From: Chitinophagales bacterium
GTDB taxonomy: Bacteria; Bacteroidota; Bacteroidia; Chitinophagales; Chitinophagaceae
Assembly: GCA_015654595.1 (NCBI GenBank)
Contig: JAATGQ010000145.1
Span: 1-34,502 of the forward strand
Length of the DNA stretch: 34,502 nt
Direction: 5' to 3'
Shown here: positions 13,881 to 22,734 of the stretch, one piece after another
Numbering within the stretch: the stretch's first letter is position 1
Layout of the letters: every line of letters starts with the position of its first letter
Made by a program: the position numbers and the translations under genes
The notes under the pieces: model-generated
What the model was told of the DNA's origin: nothing
The model's input: only the letters and a program-made list of their open reading frames with translations
The model's database searches: none

Positions 13881-15236
13881 TCACTTCACTTGCGCCAGCC
13901 GGGCAAAGATCTCTTCCAGCCCCGCCTGATCCAGCAACTTCCGCGGCGGCTTCGTCCCCGCCAATCCATCCTTATCTATCTCCGTCCGCCAGATCGCATC
14001 CGCATCGGTCTTAAAGGCATTTATATAGGTAGCATCATGATCCACCGCATACAAAGCCAGATAGCCGCGCAGCAGCACCACATTAAACCAGTAATTTCCC
14101 GGAAACCTTCCATTGCGGAAGAACACCTTCAGCGAAGCCGCGGCCACCCGATGCGCTTCATCCAGGTACTTTCGCTGATGCGTGATCGTATACAATAAGA
14201 CATTCGAATGCAGCATCGTCCCGGTATTATAGGTATAAAGCGCATGCGCCATCCGGTGCTCTTTCAGATTGATATTATCGGAATAAACGCCTTCCGGCGT
14301 CTGTAAGGTCTTGTTTGTCCAGTCATACAATACCAGCGCCGTATCCAGGTAATGCTTCTTATGCGTCGCCTGGTAAAGCTCCAGCGCCAGCACGATACCC
14401 GGTCCATTGCTACAGGTATTCTTCGTAGACTTATCCCCTTCCTTCCAGTACAGCCCGCCGCCTGCAACGGTATCATATCCCGTCATCATAAAGCGATAGA
14501 TCTCCGACGCGAGAGACAAACTGCTTTTATCATGCTTGCGGTTATAGATATCCATACAGGCAAGCCCTATCCACTGGTTGTCGTCATAAAAACGATCCCC
14601 GCCGCCTTGTTCTACGACATAGGAATCATACCCAGGAACGCCGCCCTTAAAGGATCGGTACTGATCGATGGCCCGCATAACCGCAGGAAGGTAAGATTGC
14701 CCCGGCTTGTCTGCCTCCAGCGCATCCTCCGCCGGCAACAAAGCGCACAAAGGCCACAGATAGGAGTTGGGGCGTTCATTGGCTGTCTTACTATTGGTCT
14801 CGGTAAACAGCCCCGTCCCCTTGTCATAAAAATTGTGATAGATACTCTCGTGCAGCTCATGCGCTCTTTCAGCATAAGAAGGCAGTGTGTCGACGGACCT
14901 CGTGTCAGCGGACCTCGTGTCAGCGGCCCTCATGTTGGCAGCAGGCGTGTCAACGGCAGCCCTCGTGTCAGCAGCCCTCGTGTCAACGGACCTCGTGTCA
15001 GCGGCCCTCATGTCGGCAGCCATCGTGTCGACGGACCTCGTGTCAGCGGTCCTCATGTTGGCAGCAGGCGTGTCAACGGCGGACCTCGTGTCAACGGCAG
15101 GCTTATTGGTGGCCGCCATCTGGGCGGCCAGCCCGGGTCCGGCAGGATCAGCCGCAGGCTTCAGCGGTCCCGGACCGGCAAAAGGTGCCGTTAGCCCGGT
15201 CCACAACAGGTGGATCAACAGGAAACAGGTATTCAT
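13881..15236 (-). CDS. Glycoside hydrolase family 76 (alpha-1,6-mannanase-like) with pentapeptide-repeat linker
   Basis: A 451-residue exported protein. From ATG 15236: a signal peptide at about 1-21, a Pro/Gly/Ala-rich stretch to 46, a 72-residue array of 5-residue repeats (47-118), then a GH76 (alpha/alpha)6 domain at about 119-451. The paired catalytic aspartates fit RFYDDNQWIGLACMDIYNR (Asp218-Asp219). Other GH76-like pieces are GGGLYWKEGD and TCSNGPGIVLALELYQAT. GH76 enzymes cleave alpha-1,6-mannan backbones of fungal or mycobacterial origin, usually at the cell surface or in the periplasm. The gene lies between an aldo/keto reductase and a thioredoxin-fold lipoprotein. The repeats have the form (A/S)(A/V)D(T)(R) and are absent from ordinary GH76 proteins as far as I know; they may be a flexible linker. 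Confidence 0.88.
   Translation of the reverse strand: MNTCFLLIHLLWTGLTAPFAGPGPLKPAADPAGPGLAAQMAATNKPAVDTRSAVDTPAANMRTADTRSVDTMAADMRAADTRSVDTRAADTRAAVDTPAANMRAADTRSADTRSVDTLPSYAERAHELHESIYHNFYDKGTGLFTETNSKTANERPNSYLWPLCALLPAEDALEADKPGQSYLPAVMRAIDQYRSFKGGVPGYDSYVVEQGGGDRFYDDNQWIGLACMDIYNRKHDKSSLSLASEIYRFMMTGYDTVAGGGLYWKEGDKSTKNTCSNGPGIVLALELYQATHKKHYLDTALVLYDWTNKTLQTPEGVYSDNINLKEHRMAHALYTYNTGTMLHSNVLLYTITHQRKYLDEAHRVAAASLKVFFRNGRFPGNYWFNVVLLRGYLALYAVDHDATYINAFKTDADAIWRTEIDKDGLAGTKPPRKLLDQAGLEEIFARLAQVK
14883..15098 (-). repeat. 15-bp coding tandem repeat in the GH76 gene
   Basis: Fourteen units of 15 bases (two of 18), in frame, coding for pentads such as AADTR, SVDTR, AANMR and TADTR. A larger duplication is visible: the block AVDTPAANMR followed by ADTRS occurs twice. 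On the plus strand the core is GTGTCAGCGGACCTC with variants. In-frame length changes by slippage would change the linker length without breaking the enzyme. Confidence 0.9.
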
Positions 15237-15336
15237 ACCCAAATTTAGGGCTAAACATCCACTTCCCCCCTTTCCAAGCTCCTATCTTACTGCCTGGTGC
15301 AGATAGACTCAGGTGAGATCGGCGTGGCCCTCGCCG

Positions 15337-16353
15337 TCACTTGACAAGCCGGCTCACCACCGCGACAAGCGAATCCCCCGGGATCGCCTTGGCGATGATC
15401 TTCCTGTCCGGGTCGACCAGGAAGTTAAAAGGAATACTGTCGAACTTGTAAGCCCGAACCGTGGGGCCCTGCCACATTTTTTCATCGATCAGCTGCGGCC
15501 AGTCATAGTTCTCGTACACGACGATCTGCTTCCACCTTTCCTTTTCCGCATCGACAGCCACACTCACCATATCCAGGCGGTCGGCAGATATCGCCGCCCT
15601 CAGCTGCTTTTTCTTGTCGGAGAAAGCATGCGCTCCCGGCTCCAGCGAAGACCAGAAGTCAATAAAAGTATATCGCTTCGACGAACCCAGATCCTTCCTT
15701 GCAATACCCGAAGAATCTGGCAGGGACAAGACAGAAAGCGTATCCCCGATCTTCAGTTCTTCCTCATAGATAGCAACGTACTCCAGGGCCGCTCTTGCCA
15801 CCCTTTGCACCCCCGAATCCGCAGGGAAACGACCGGAGCTTTTCATCACAAATTTCTTCAGGTCCTCGAAGCGCTCCCCAAAATCCATATGGCTGCCCGC
15901 ATAAAGAAAAAGCCCCGGATTGGAGACAGTGTCTGCATAATCCGCGATAAATTTATCGACCTGCGCGCCCCGGGCATCCAGGCTATCCTGAAAACGCCGA
16001 AGCTGCTCGTTTGCCCCCGAATGCGATACCTGGTACTTGCCCGATCCATATTGACACACAACCCGCAAAAAATCCGTATCCGTTATAAAAGGGATCGTGA
16101 TCCCCCTGTGAAGAAGACGAAAGAAATACAGTTGATTCCGCTGCCCGGGAAAGGTCAGCTCGATAGAATCCATACCGTTGACGATCTCCCCAGAATCCAT
16201 CACCCGTTCGGAACCATCAAAGCCCGTGAGTGTAACGACCCTGTATTTTTCACCGCCCGCCGCCGGAAAAACTATACGTACAACAGTTCCCTCCGGCCGG
16301 GAACACCCAAAACCAACCATGAGCAACACAAAAACAAATATCCAATACTTCAT
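15337..16353 (-). CDS. Thioredoxin-fold lipoprotein lacking the CxxC motif
   Basis: A 338-residue predicted lipoprotein. It starts at ATG 16353, with lipobox VGFGC (Cys17). An N-terminal beta-rich domain at about 22-110 resembles the DUF4369-type domain that precedes many Bacteroidetes thioredoxin-like proteins. A helical linker follows. The C-terminal thioredoxin/AhpC-TSA-like domain is at about 215-338. It has the fold landmarks YTFIDFWSSLEPGAHAF and the cis-proline region DSIPFNFLVDPDRKIIAK. At the place where FWASWCGPC is expected the sequence is FWSSLEPGA (233-241), so both redox cysteines are gone. It should not act as a disulfide reductase or oxidase and may bind a partner instead. The gene follows the terminator of the SusCD/DUF1735 operon, so it is likely transcribed independently. 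Confidence 0.82.
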   Translation of the reverse strand: MKYWIFVFVLLMVGFGCSRPEGTVVRIVFPAAGGEKYRVVTLTGFDGSERVMDSGEIVNGMDSIELTFPGQRNQLYFFRLLHRGITIPFITDTDFLRVVCQYGSGKYQVSHSGANEQLRRFQDSLDARGAQVDKFIADYADTVSNPGLFLYAGSHMDFGERFEDLKKFVMKSSGRFPADSGVQRVARAALEYVAIYEEELKIGDTLSVLSLPDSSGIARKDLGSSKRYTFIDFWSSLEPGAHAFSDKKKQLRAAISADRLDMVSVAVDAEKERWKQIVVYENYDWPQLIDEKMWQGPTVRAYKFDSIPFNFLVDPDRKIIAKAIPGDSLVAVVSRLVK

Positions 16354-16365
16354 ATCCCTAAAGGT

Positions 16366-16403
16366 AAAAAAAAAGCCCAAAGCTATACGAGATAGCCCTG
16401 GGC
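16366..16403 (-). terminator. Intrinsic terminator of the SusC-SusD-DUF1735 operon
   Basis: Stem GCCCA-AA-GCTAT (16375-16386) / ATAGC-CC-TGGGC with loop ACGAG: two 5-bp helices flanking a 2x2 internal loop. On the minus strand it is followed by nine T (16366-16374). It lies 23 bases after the DUF1735 stop codon. Confidence 0.88.
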
Positions 16404-16425
16404 GTATGAACTAAACCAAAACAAA

Positions 16426-17433
16426 CTACTGTTTAACCATCTTCACATAGACCTGGCGGGAATACTGGCTTTCACCCGTTACGCCAGCCTGTGAAGTCGG
16501 AGCATACCCATAATGCAGATAGAAGGTCTTGGCAGCGTCATCATACGTGTTATTGTATGTTGACTGAAGCCAGGGAGAGCTTCCAGGCTTGGGGCTCTGT
16601 GTAGACATAACTCCACCGGGATCATCAGCATCCATAAAGCCAGAGTAGATGCCGGTAGGGGTTGCACCAGTCGCCGTATAGTTCGACATCGCTCCGCTGG
16701 TACCCTGTGTCGGAGGTGTAGCGGTAAAGTAGTAGTTGCTGGAACTAAGATCGCCAACCGGGAACTTACAGGTAGCACCATCGACCGTGTTGATCGGATA
16801 AGTAGCATTGATCGAACGGGAAGACGAAGCTGTTACGTGGAACAGATAACCTGTTGTCAGATAGCTGCCGCCCCAGTAGTTCGCGAGCGTGAATTCATAG
16901 ATCGCATTGTTATAGTTGCTGCTGATCGTACCAAAGGACGCCGATTTGATCGTCAGACCAATGGCGAATGTTCCCGAAAAACCCAGTACGGAAGTCGCGT
17001 GGTTGATCGAAACGTGACCGTAAGCCTGGTGCTGGCCCTTAGGAATAGTGATCGTCGTTGGAAAACTATAATATGAAGGATCTACCGTCGTAAAGCTGCT
17101 GTTCGTATTCGTGTTATAGGTAGAAACCAGGTTGTCATCAGCAGCAATAGTTACCGTGATATCCCTGGGAGCAGTGTATTCAGCGCCCGCATAGTCAACG
17201 AGGATATTAAACCCCGTCGTATCGTTCAGAACATTGAGGTTATTGTTATCATACTCCGGATAGATGGACGTATACGAAGTCGGACGGATAGTATTGCCAA
17301 ACTCGATAACATTGTTGGAACCGGAAGGATCCAGGTTGGGCGCGTTCGACTTTAAACATGCGGTCATGCCGAGAGAGAGCGCCGCGACAGGCATGATTCG
17401 AAAAAACCCTTGTTTTATGATTGAATATTGCAT
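16426..17433 (-). CDS. DUF1735 (BT_3987-like) lipoprotein of the SusCD operon
   Basis: A 335-residue predicted outer-membrane lipoprotein. The signal peptide ends in lipobox GMTAC (Cys about 26). Then comes a DUF1735 beta-sandwich domain at about 40-190: VIEFGNTIRPTSYTSI, TGFNILVDYAGAEYTAPRDI, the typical YYSFPTTITIPKGQHQAYGH, and FAIGLTIKSAS. The C-terminal half (about 190-335) is rich in Ser, Thr, Tyr and Gly with no recognised domain. DUF1735 proteins accompany SusC/SusD pairs and are thought to bind glycan or protein ligands at the surface, like SusE/SusF. It follows the SusD-like gene by 28 bases and is the last gene before the terminator at 16366-16403. Substrate specificity cannot be read from the sequence. 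Confidence 0.85.
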   Translation of the reverse strand: MQYSIIKQGFFRIMPVAALSLGMTACLKSNAPNLDPSGSNNVIEFGNTIRPTSYTSIYPEYDNNNLNVLNDTTGFNILVDYAGAEYTAPRDITVTIAADDNLVSTYNTNTNSSFTTVDPSYYSFPTTITIPKGQHQAYGHVSINHATSVLGFSGTFAIGLTIKSASFGTISSNYNNAIYEFTLANYWGGSYLTTGYLFHVTASSSRSINATYPINTVDGATCKFPVGDLSSSNYYFTATPPTQGTSGAMSNYTATGATPTGIYSGFMDADDPGGVMSTQSPKPGSSPWLQSTYNNTYDDAAKTFYLHYGYAPTSQAGVTGESQYSRQVYVKMVKQ

Positions 17434-17461
17434 GATATTTTTTTAATCAATGAATGAATGA

Positions 17462-19030
17462 CTACTGTGCCCAGAAGATCAGCGATGTATAGGGGCTGAT
17501 ATCCTGCGGAACGTTTGCCGCGTTTAACTGATACTCGGAGTTGGGATACAACAGACGAGTTGGCAGTTTATCCGGACGCGTAGCCGTAGACTGAATAGAA
17601 GCAAAAGAGTTAACTGCATTGTTCTGAGCGATATCGGCGCTCTTGGGATAACCCGTTCTGCGGTATTCGTTCCATGCTTCGTCGCCAGTGATCATGTTCA
17701 TCGCGATATATTTCTGCGTAATGATCGCTTCGATCTGCTGAGGCAGGGTAGTCGCCAGGTCATAATTAACCAGGTAGCTGGTGCTGTTGTCACTCATATA
17801 AGAAGACACATCTCCCGAAACGTCATAGCCGGAAGCGACAGAGAGGGAAGGATCTTCATACAGATAGGTAAAAGAAGCAGTGATACCGTCGTTGAAAGCA
17901 GTCTTTGCATCAAGACCAGAAGTATAAAGACCTCTTGCAGCAGCCTCAGCCTGGAGGAAATAGCTTTCAGCAGCCAGCATCAGCGGCTCTCCCATATCGG
18001 GGCCCTTGAAGATACCCACAGCGTTGCCAAGCTGTACGCCTGTCGTTCCACCGCCGGAATACCATGCACCGCCTAATGCGGGAGCATTCGGCGTTCCTGA
18101 AGTAGCGCCAAGCTGTCCGCTTGGAGTAGTCGGGAAATCAAAATAGATAGCGCCGCCTCTGTAAGGATCATTAAGCTTCGCGCCATTATAAAAACCAAGT
18201 ACATAAGTCGAAGGAACCCACGCACGGTTAGCAGCAGAACCGGTATAGCTTACGACCCAGTCACTCCAGGAAGGGCTCGTATGTCCACTGGCCAAAGCAA
18301 AACCGGGATTCACAACCGCGTCATCTGTCAGGAAGCCGTCGCTGGAAAAAGTCGTGTTCGTAAAGGTCATCTTAGCCGAAGCATGAACGATCAGCTTCAA
18401 CTTGATCGTATTAGCAAACTTCTTCCACTGATCCATATCGCCGCCAAAAAGAGGATCGGCGCCAGAACCCAGCGTAGCATTACCCGGTGCATTATCGATC
18501 AGCGTAATAGCCGAATCGCAAAGATCCGCCAGCGATTGATAAATAGCACTAGCTTTATCGTAAGCCGGAGTGATGTCATTCGCCCCCTTCCAGGCCTGGC
18601 TGTATGGAGCGTCATTGTACTGATCAACGATCTTCTCCATCATATACGCCTTGATCACCTTTGCTGCAGCATTATAGTAAGTGTAGTTGCCCTGCCCCTG
18701 CGTGTTATCGATAACATATTGGGCATCTTCGATCATGTCATAACCGCTGGACCAAAGATTGGTATGGCTATTGGTGGCATAATCATAAGTCCATTCTACG
18801 CCAAACCCACCGTATCCGCCGGCATTAGCAGCATAACCGCCGACTTCAGCGCCGTAATCATTATAAGCAGAAGCGTTGTTCGCAGCATATACGATCGCTT
18901 CAGGAAGTACCAGGTCAGGAGTCGTAGAGGTCGCAGAGTTCGGATTCTTGTTGACGTCGAGATATTTTTTACAGGAGCTGGCCGACAGAAGAACGGCGCC
19001 GCCCAGAAGTAATATTGGTAATTTTTTCAT
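17462..19030 (-). CDS. SusD/RagB outer-membrane lipoprotein (SusD-like_2 type)
   Basis: A 522-residue surface lipoprotein that would cap the SusC barrel at 19040-22189 and capture its ligand. The signal peptide ends at SASSC (Cys about 20), then KKYLDVNKNPNSATSTTPDL, the usual N-terminus of the SusD-like_2 subgroup. TPR-like helices follow, for example ADLCDSAITLIDNAPGNATL and QWKKFANTIKLKLIVHAS, then PLMLAAESYFLQAEAAARG. The C-terminal part has IEAIITQKYIAMNMITGDEA followed by WNEYRRTGYP. This subgroup often pairs with SusC proteins taking up peptides or glycans. It starts 9 bases after the SusC stop, so translation is probably coupled. Confidence 0.93.
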   Translation of the reverse strand: MKKLPILLLGGAVLLSASSCKKYLDVNKNPNSATSTTPDLVLPEAIVYAANNASAYNDYGAEVGGYAANAGGYGGFGVEWTYDYATNSHTNLWSSGYDMIEDAQYVIDNTQGQGNYTYYNAAAKVIKAYMMEKIVDQYNDAPYSQAWKGANDITPAYDKASAIYQSLADLCDSAITLIDNAPGNATLGSGADPLFGGDMDQWKKFANTIKLKLIVHASAKMTFTNTTFSSDGFLTDDAVVNPGFALASGHTSPSWSDWVVSYTGSAANRAWVPSTYVLGFYNGAKLNDPYRGGAIYFDFPTTPSGQLGATSGTPNAPALGGAWYSGGGTTGVQLGNAVGIFKGPDMGEPLMLAAESYFLQAEAAARGLYTSGLDAKTAFNDGITASFTYLYEDPSLSVASGYDVSGDVSSYMSDNSTSYLVNYDLATTLPQQIEAIITQKYIAMNMITGDEAWNEYRRTGYPKSADIAQNNAVNSFASIQSTATRPDKLPTRLLYPNSEYQLNAANVPQDISPYTSLIFWAQ

Positions 19031-19039
19031 TCTTGTTGA

Positions 19040-22000
19040 TTAAAAAGTGACAGAAATGGTGCCTCCGAAATAACGGGAAGGAGGTGTTTGATAACCCGTC
19101 AGACCAATACCGTTGCCTGTTCCGTTGTAGGTGTAGTCAGGATCCGTGTAATAGTTATCCTTGGGCAGCCACAGGAAAAGGTTACGACCTTCTGCGCCAA
19201 TCGTAAGATTCTTGATAACACCACCCATGTGCTTCAGCACATTCGGAGACAAAGAATAACTAATGTCGATCTGACGCAGCTTCCAGTAAGAACCGCTGGT
19301 TACATAGTTGCTGCCAACATTCATGTTCTGACTGTTTGTCCAGAAACCGTCGTTACCATTACCCTGGTTAACTTCTACACTCGTGTTCTTAACATATCCA
19401 CCCTGACCATCGCTGATGACGGAGTTGGGGAATACGAAACGCTGACGATGATACTTAACAGTGCGGATACCCATGCCAGACCAATCAAGGTCAGTACCCA
19501 TCTGGTTGTAACGCTTGAAACCGCCGCGGTATTCCAGTACTGCACTGAAAGTGATCTGCTTCCAGCGAACTGTTGGCGTCAGACCAAGCATGTCTTTGGT
19601 AGCGGCGCTGCCGAGATAAACCATGTTGCTGTTTACAGTAGGCAAACCAGTTGAACCATCGACAATTACATGCCCCTTGCCATCACGCACATAGTCCGTT
19701 CCGAAGATCGAAGGGAATACATAACCGGGAACAGCATTGGACTGGGCATTGCCATAAGAGCTTCCTAGCGTCAGGCTGGAAAGCGTAGAAGGCAGGCTGA
19801 TTACCCTGTTGTTATTGTAAGTATAGTTGCCAGTGATACTTACAGTCCAGTCCTTAGACTTGATTGGAATAACATTCAAACGCAATTCAAGACCCTTATT
19901 GGATGTCTCGCCGGCGTTGGTCGTCAAGCTGGAATAACCACTCGTTTGGCTGATAGAAGTCGTAATGGTCTGGCGGGTTGTGTGAGAATTAAAATAAGTA
20001 GCAGAACCATCGATCCGACCCTGGAACAAGGTAAAGTCCAGACCAGCCTCATAGCTCTTGGTAAACTCAGGAGTCAGCTGGGGATTAGCAATGTTACCGT
20101 TAACGGTGAAACCTGCTACGCCATTGAAGGGATAACCTTCAGACTGAGAGTAAGTATTGCTGAGCGCATACGCATTGTAAGTATTACCCAGGTTCACTTC
20201 ACCCACCTTTGACCAGGCTACACGGGCTTTCAACACATCGAGCCAGGTAATAGCCTTGAGGGCAGTGATAGCGTCTGTTGCAACAAATGACAGATCCACG
20301 GATGGATAGAAGAAAGAACGGTTGTCCGGAGCAAGAACCGAAACCCAGTCGTTTCTACCCGTCGTATTCAAATAGATCCAGCCTTTGTAACCCAGCTTAA
20401 CCTGGTACATCGCCGCAACGGTACGATCCTGGATCAGGCTGTTGGAAGCAGAAGGATAGTTCAGCGTATTGCCCAGATTGTATAAACCAGAATCTACCAG
20501 ACCGCTGATCCCGCCATACGTAGAGGTATAGTTATCCTGCTGCATCTGGGCGCCGCCCATTACATACAGGCTGAAATCATTGAAGTTCTTTTTACCTTCA
20601 GCCAGGAAGGTAGACTGCAGCGTATTGGTATACGTGTTCTGGCTGCTGTAAGAACCGGCGATATCGGTCTTGGAACCACCACTGGATGTCTTGGCGAAAT
20701 CGGTATACGTGAAAGAACCCGTCCAGGCATTCGTAGAAGCGGTGACATAAGTCATCCCCGTTCTGCTGGTCAGTGTTAACCAATCTGTCGGAGCCCATTT
20801 CAAACCAATATTACCAACGAGGTAGTCGTTGTGCACCTTTTCACGATTGTTGTCGATCGTAAAATAGGGGTTGCCATACCAGGGGTTATAATAACCATTG
20901 GGGTTGGCAAACTTATTCGTCTTCCAATCTTTAAAATGAGTGATCGGAATGTTTGCAGGCATGTTCAGGAACTGATCATACAACGCATCGTCGGAAGTCG
21001 TGATGTTATAACGGTTCTGCGTATAATCAATGCTATAATCGGCATCGATCGTAGCGCTGACCTTACGGGTTCCGTTGATGCGGACATTAGCGCGTTGATA
21101 CTGATCCTGGTAAGTCGTTCCGGTTGTTTTCAGGAACTGACCAGACAGGAACATCGTAGACTTTTCATCACCAGAAGAGATAGAGAAATCGGTCTGGTTG
21201 GTCAAACCTGTCTGCCAGAACTTGTTACGATCCTTAAAATAAGCATAAGGCGCATAAAGCTGAGAACCATCTTCGAGCGCAAGACCCAAGGGCTTCATAG
21301 AGCCGTCGAAATGCGGACCGTAAGATTCGTTTTCAACAGCGGAATATACTGGCTGACCGTCGGCAGTGATACCATAACCATCACCACCACCGCCATACTC
21401 ATGCTGTAATTTGGGGTTGAACGCTACCTTCTCGGCGGTAGTCGTCTGGGAAATATGGATCTGCGGAGCGCCGGATTTGCCTCGCTTGGTCGTGATCACC
21501 AAGGCGCCGTTAGCACCCTGAGAACCATAAAGCGCAGTTGCCGTAGGACCAGTCAGCGTCGTTACGTCAGCTACGTCATCAGGATTGATATTGGTAAATA
21601 CAGCCATCGGAACAACGATGTTGTCCAGGATGATCAACGCATTGTTGTTACCCGTCAGTGAACGCTGACCACGCAGGGAGATCTTATAGGAAGGGTTTAC
21701 GCCGCCGCCTACACCAGTGATTTCAAGGCCAGGAGCCTTACCAGCCAGCGCCGAACCCAGTGTAGTGGGCGAAGAAGCGACCAGTTCGTCAGCCTTGATC
21801 GTGGTAGTAGTATAACCTTGTTCACGCTTCTTCGTCTTCGTACCGATAGCCGTTACGACTACCTGGTCGATCGTCGAAGCCTCGTCCTCCAACGTAAAAT
21901 TATAAACAGATGTCGCACCGGTCACCTTAAATTTCTGCACCTTGAAACCAACGTGCGAAATTAGGATCTGACTTCCGGTAGCAGCATTGATAGAGTAAGA

Positions 22001-22189
22001 ACCGTCGGCTTTGGTCATCGTAGAAGCTGGCTTACCTTCCACTTTAACCGTCGCGCCTTCCAGTCCTTGTCCATCCTTTCCTACGACTCTACCCGTAATA
22101 AGGTGGGTTTGTGAGTAACTCAAGTGAGCGAGCAGAACGCCTATCAGCAGTAATAGGCTCCCAAGTTTGGGTCTTTTTCTCATGTGCAT
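19040..22189 (-). CDS. SusC/RagA TonB-dependent receptor (second SusCD operon)
   Basis: A 1049-residue outer-membrane transporter from ATG 22189 (ATG 22183 is equally possible; the in-frame TTG at 22219 is not needed). The signal peptide ends at LSYSQ (about 27). A carboxypeptidase-D-like domain is at about 30-115 (TGRVVGKDGQGLEGATVKVE). The plug has YKISLRGQRSLTGNNNALII and DDVADVTTLTGPTATALYGS, then NGALVITTKRGK. A 22-strand barrel ends in SRYFGGTISVTF. There is no STN domain, so it should not signal to a FecR protein. Third-position choices (many GGT, GCT, CGT and AAC codons) look different from the neighbouring SusC at 24330-27575 and resemble genes with high expression. It is preceded by a long structured leader and followed by SusD and DUF1735 genes. 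Confidence 0.95.
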   Translation of the reverse strand: MHMRKRPKLGSLLLLIGVLLAHLSYSQTHLITGRVVGKDGQGLEGATVKVEGKPASTMTKADGSYSINAATGSQILISHVGFKVQKFKVTGATSVYNFTLEDEASTIDQVVVTAIGTKTKKREQGYTTTTIKADELVASSPTTLGSALAGKAPGLEITGVGGGVNPSYKISLRGQRSLTGNNNALIILDNIVVPMAVFTNINPDDVADVTTLTGPTATALYGSQGANGALVITTKRGKSGAPQIHISQTTTAEKVAFNPKLQHEYGGGGDGYGITADGQPVYSAVENESYGPHFDGSMKPLGLALEDGSQLYAPYAYFKDRNKFWQTGLTNQTDFSISSGDEKSTMFLSGQFLKTTGTTYQDQYQRANVRINGTRKVSATIDADYSIDYTQNRYNITTSDDALYDQFLNMPANIPITHFKDWKTNKFANPNGYYNPWYGNPYFTIDNNREKVHNDYLVGNIGLKWAPTDWLTLTSRTGMTYVTASTNAWTGSFTYTDFAKTSSGGSKTDIAGSYSSQNTYTNTLQSTFLAEGKKNFNDFSLYVMGGAQMQQDNYTSTYGGISGLVDSGLYNLGNTLNYPSASNSLIQDRTVAAMYQVKLGYKGWIYLNTTGRNDWVSVLAPDNRSFFYPSVDLSFVATDAITALKAITWLDVLKARVAWSKVGEVNLGNTYNAYALSNTYSQSEGYPFNGVAGFTVNGNIANPQLTPEFTKSYEAGLDFTLFQGRIDGSATYFNSHTTRQTITTSISQTSGYSSLTTNAGETSNKGLELRLNVIPIKSKDWTVSITGNYTYNNNRVISLPSTLSSLTLGSSYGNAQSNAVPGYVFPSIFGTDYVRDGKGHVIVDGSTGLPTVNSNMVYLGSAATKDMLGLTPTVRWKQITFSAVLEYRGGFKRYNQMGTDLDWSGMGIRTVKYHRQRFVFPNSVISDGQGGYVKNTSVEVNQGNGNDGFWTNSQNMNVGSNYVTSGSYWKLRQIDISYSLSPNVLKHMGGVIKNLTIGAEGRNLFLWLPKDNYYTDPDYTYNGTGNGIGLTGYQTPPSRYFGGTISVTF

Positions 22190-22230
22190 ATTTGTTTTGT
22201 TGTTCGAAAAAAAAGGCAAAAAAATTTCCC

Positions 22231-22261
22231 CGGCGTTTTTTCAGTAGCTGAAATAACGCCG
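22231..22261 (-). terminator. Terminator-like hairpin in the SusC leader (attenuator candidate)
   Basis: Arms CGGCGTT...TTTCAG / CTGAAA...AACGCCG around a 3-base loop, with a small internal bulge. On the minus strand the stem is followed by GGGAAATTTTTTTGCC. It has the form of an intrinsic terminator yet lies 42 bases upstream of the SusC start codon. It could end the upstream operon or act as an attenuator for this one. Confidence 0.6.
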
Positions 22262-22264
22262 CTT

Positions 22265-22291
22265 CTGCTTCCCTCTCAAAGAGAAAAGCAG
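22265..22291 (-). promoter_or_regulatory. Second leader hairpin directly before the terminator-like stem
   Basis: On the minus strand CTGCTTTTCTC pairs with GAGGGAAGCAG (11 pairs including two G-U) around a UUUGA loop. Only three bases separate it from the next hairpin. Paired stems like this are common in RNA leaders with conditional termination. Confidence 0.5.
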
Positions 22292-22461
22292 ACAGTCGCT
22301 TAGCTAATTGTTTAAAGCTTTAGGAAAACCAGAGAATTGGGTGGGTAAAGCAGTTGCTGAAGAGGGATCCCTTTTATCAATAAAAGGGAAATCCCGTTAA
22401 AAATAAGTTTCCTCATGTGTAGTTTGTATTGAATAGTTCAAAAAAAATAACCTTCCCTGCT

Positions 22462-22486
22462 GAAAGTTTCTTATTCAGAGACTTTC
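22462..22486 (-). terminator. Hairpin downstream of SusD, possible terminator of the first SusCD operon
   Basis: GAAAGTTTCT / AGAGACTTTC with a 5-base loop (ten pairs, one of them G-U in one orientation). On the minus strand a run of eight T appears 15 bases further on (22440-22447). It is 340 bases beyond the SusD stop codon, so the link is weak. Confidence 0.35.
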
Positions 22487-22726
22487 ATTTTATTTCCCCA
22501 GGGATGGAGGAAATATTATAAAAAACAAAATCTTAATTATTAGAGCAGAAAATTCAAGGATAGGGCTTGCATATGGCGCAAGCAGCGACTTTCTTTACAG
22601 CAGTGCTCTTTTAGAGCCAGTTAGTCAGGTATTTCAGTATATATGGATTTATGCTTGAATGCGGATTAAAGATATGTTAATTGATTATCAAAAGTTGTTA
22701 ATGAAATTTAAACTGAAATTTATTAC

Positions 22727-22734
22727 CAAATATA
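22727..22734 (-). promoter_or_regulatory. Bacteroidetes -7 box, possible promoter of the second SusCD operon
   Basis: The minus strand reads TATATTTG (TAnnTTTG). With a 19-base spacer the -33 position has TTTA (22757-22754), one mismatch to TTTG. The leader to the SusC start would be about 530 bases. Confidence 0.5.

Noticed and set aside
14883..15098. CRISPR-like array of short repeats
   Set aside because: Units are 15 bases, directly adjacent without unique spacers, and in frame within a GH76 gene; no cas genes are near.
14352..15316. Long plus-strand open frames antisense to the GH76 gene
   Set aside because: They read through the repeat array on the opposite strand, have low-complexity sequence, and no domain; the minus-strand GH76 protein explains the region.
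15313..16395. 360-codon plus-strand open frame antisense to the thioredoxin-fold lipoprotein
   Set aside because: No recognisable domain, very rich in Arg, Pro and His as expected of an antisense frame; the opposite strand has a clear lipoprotein.
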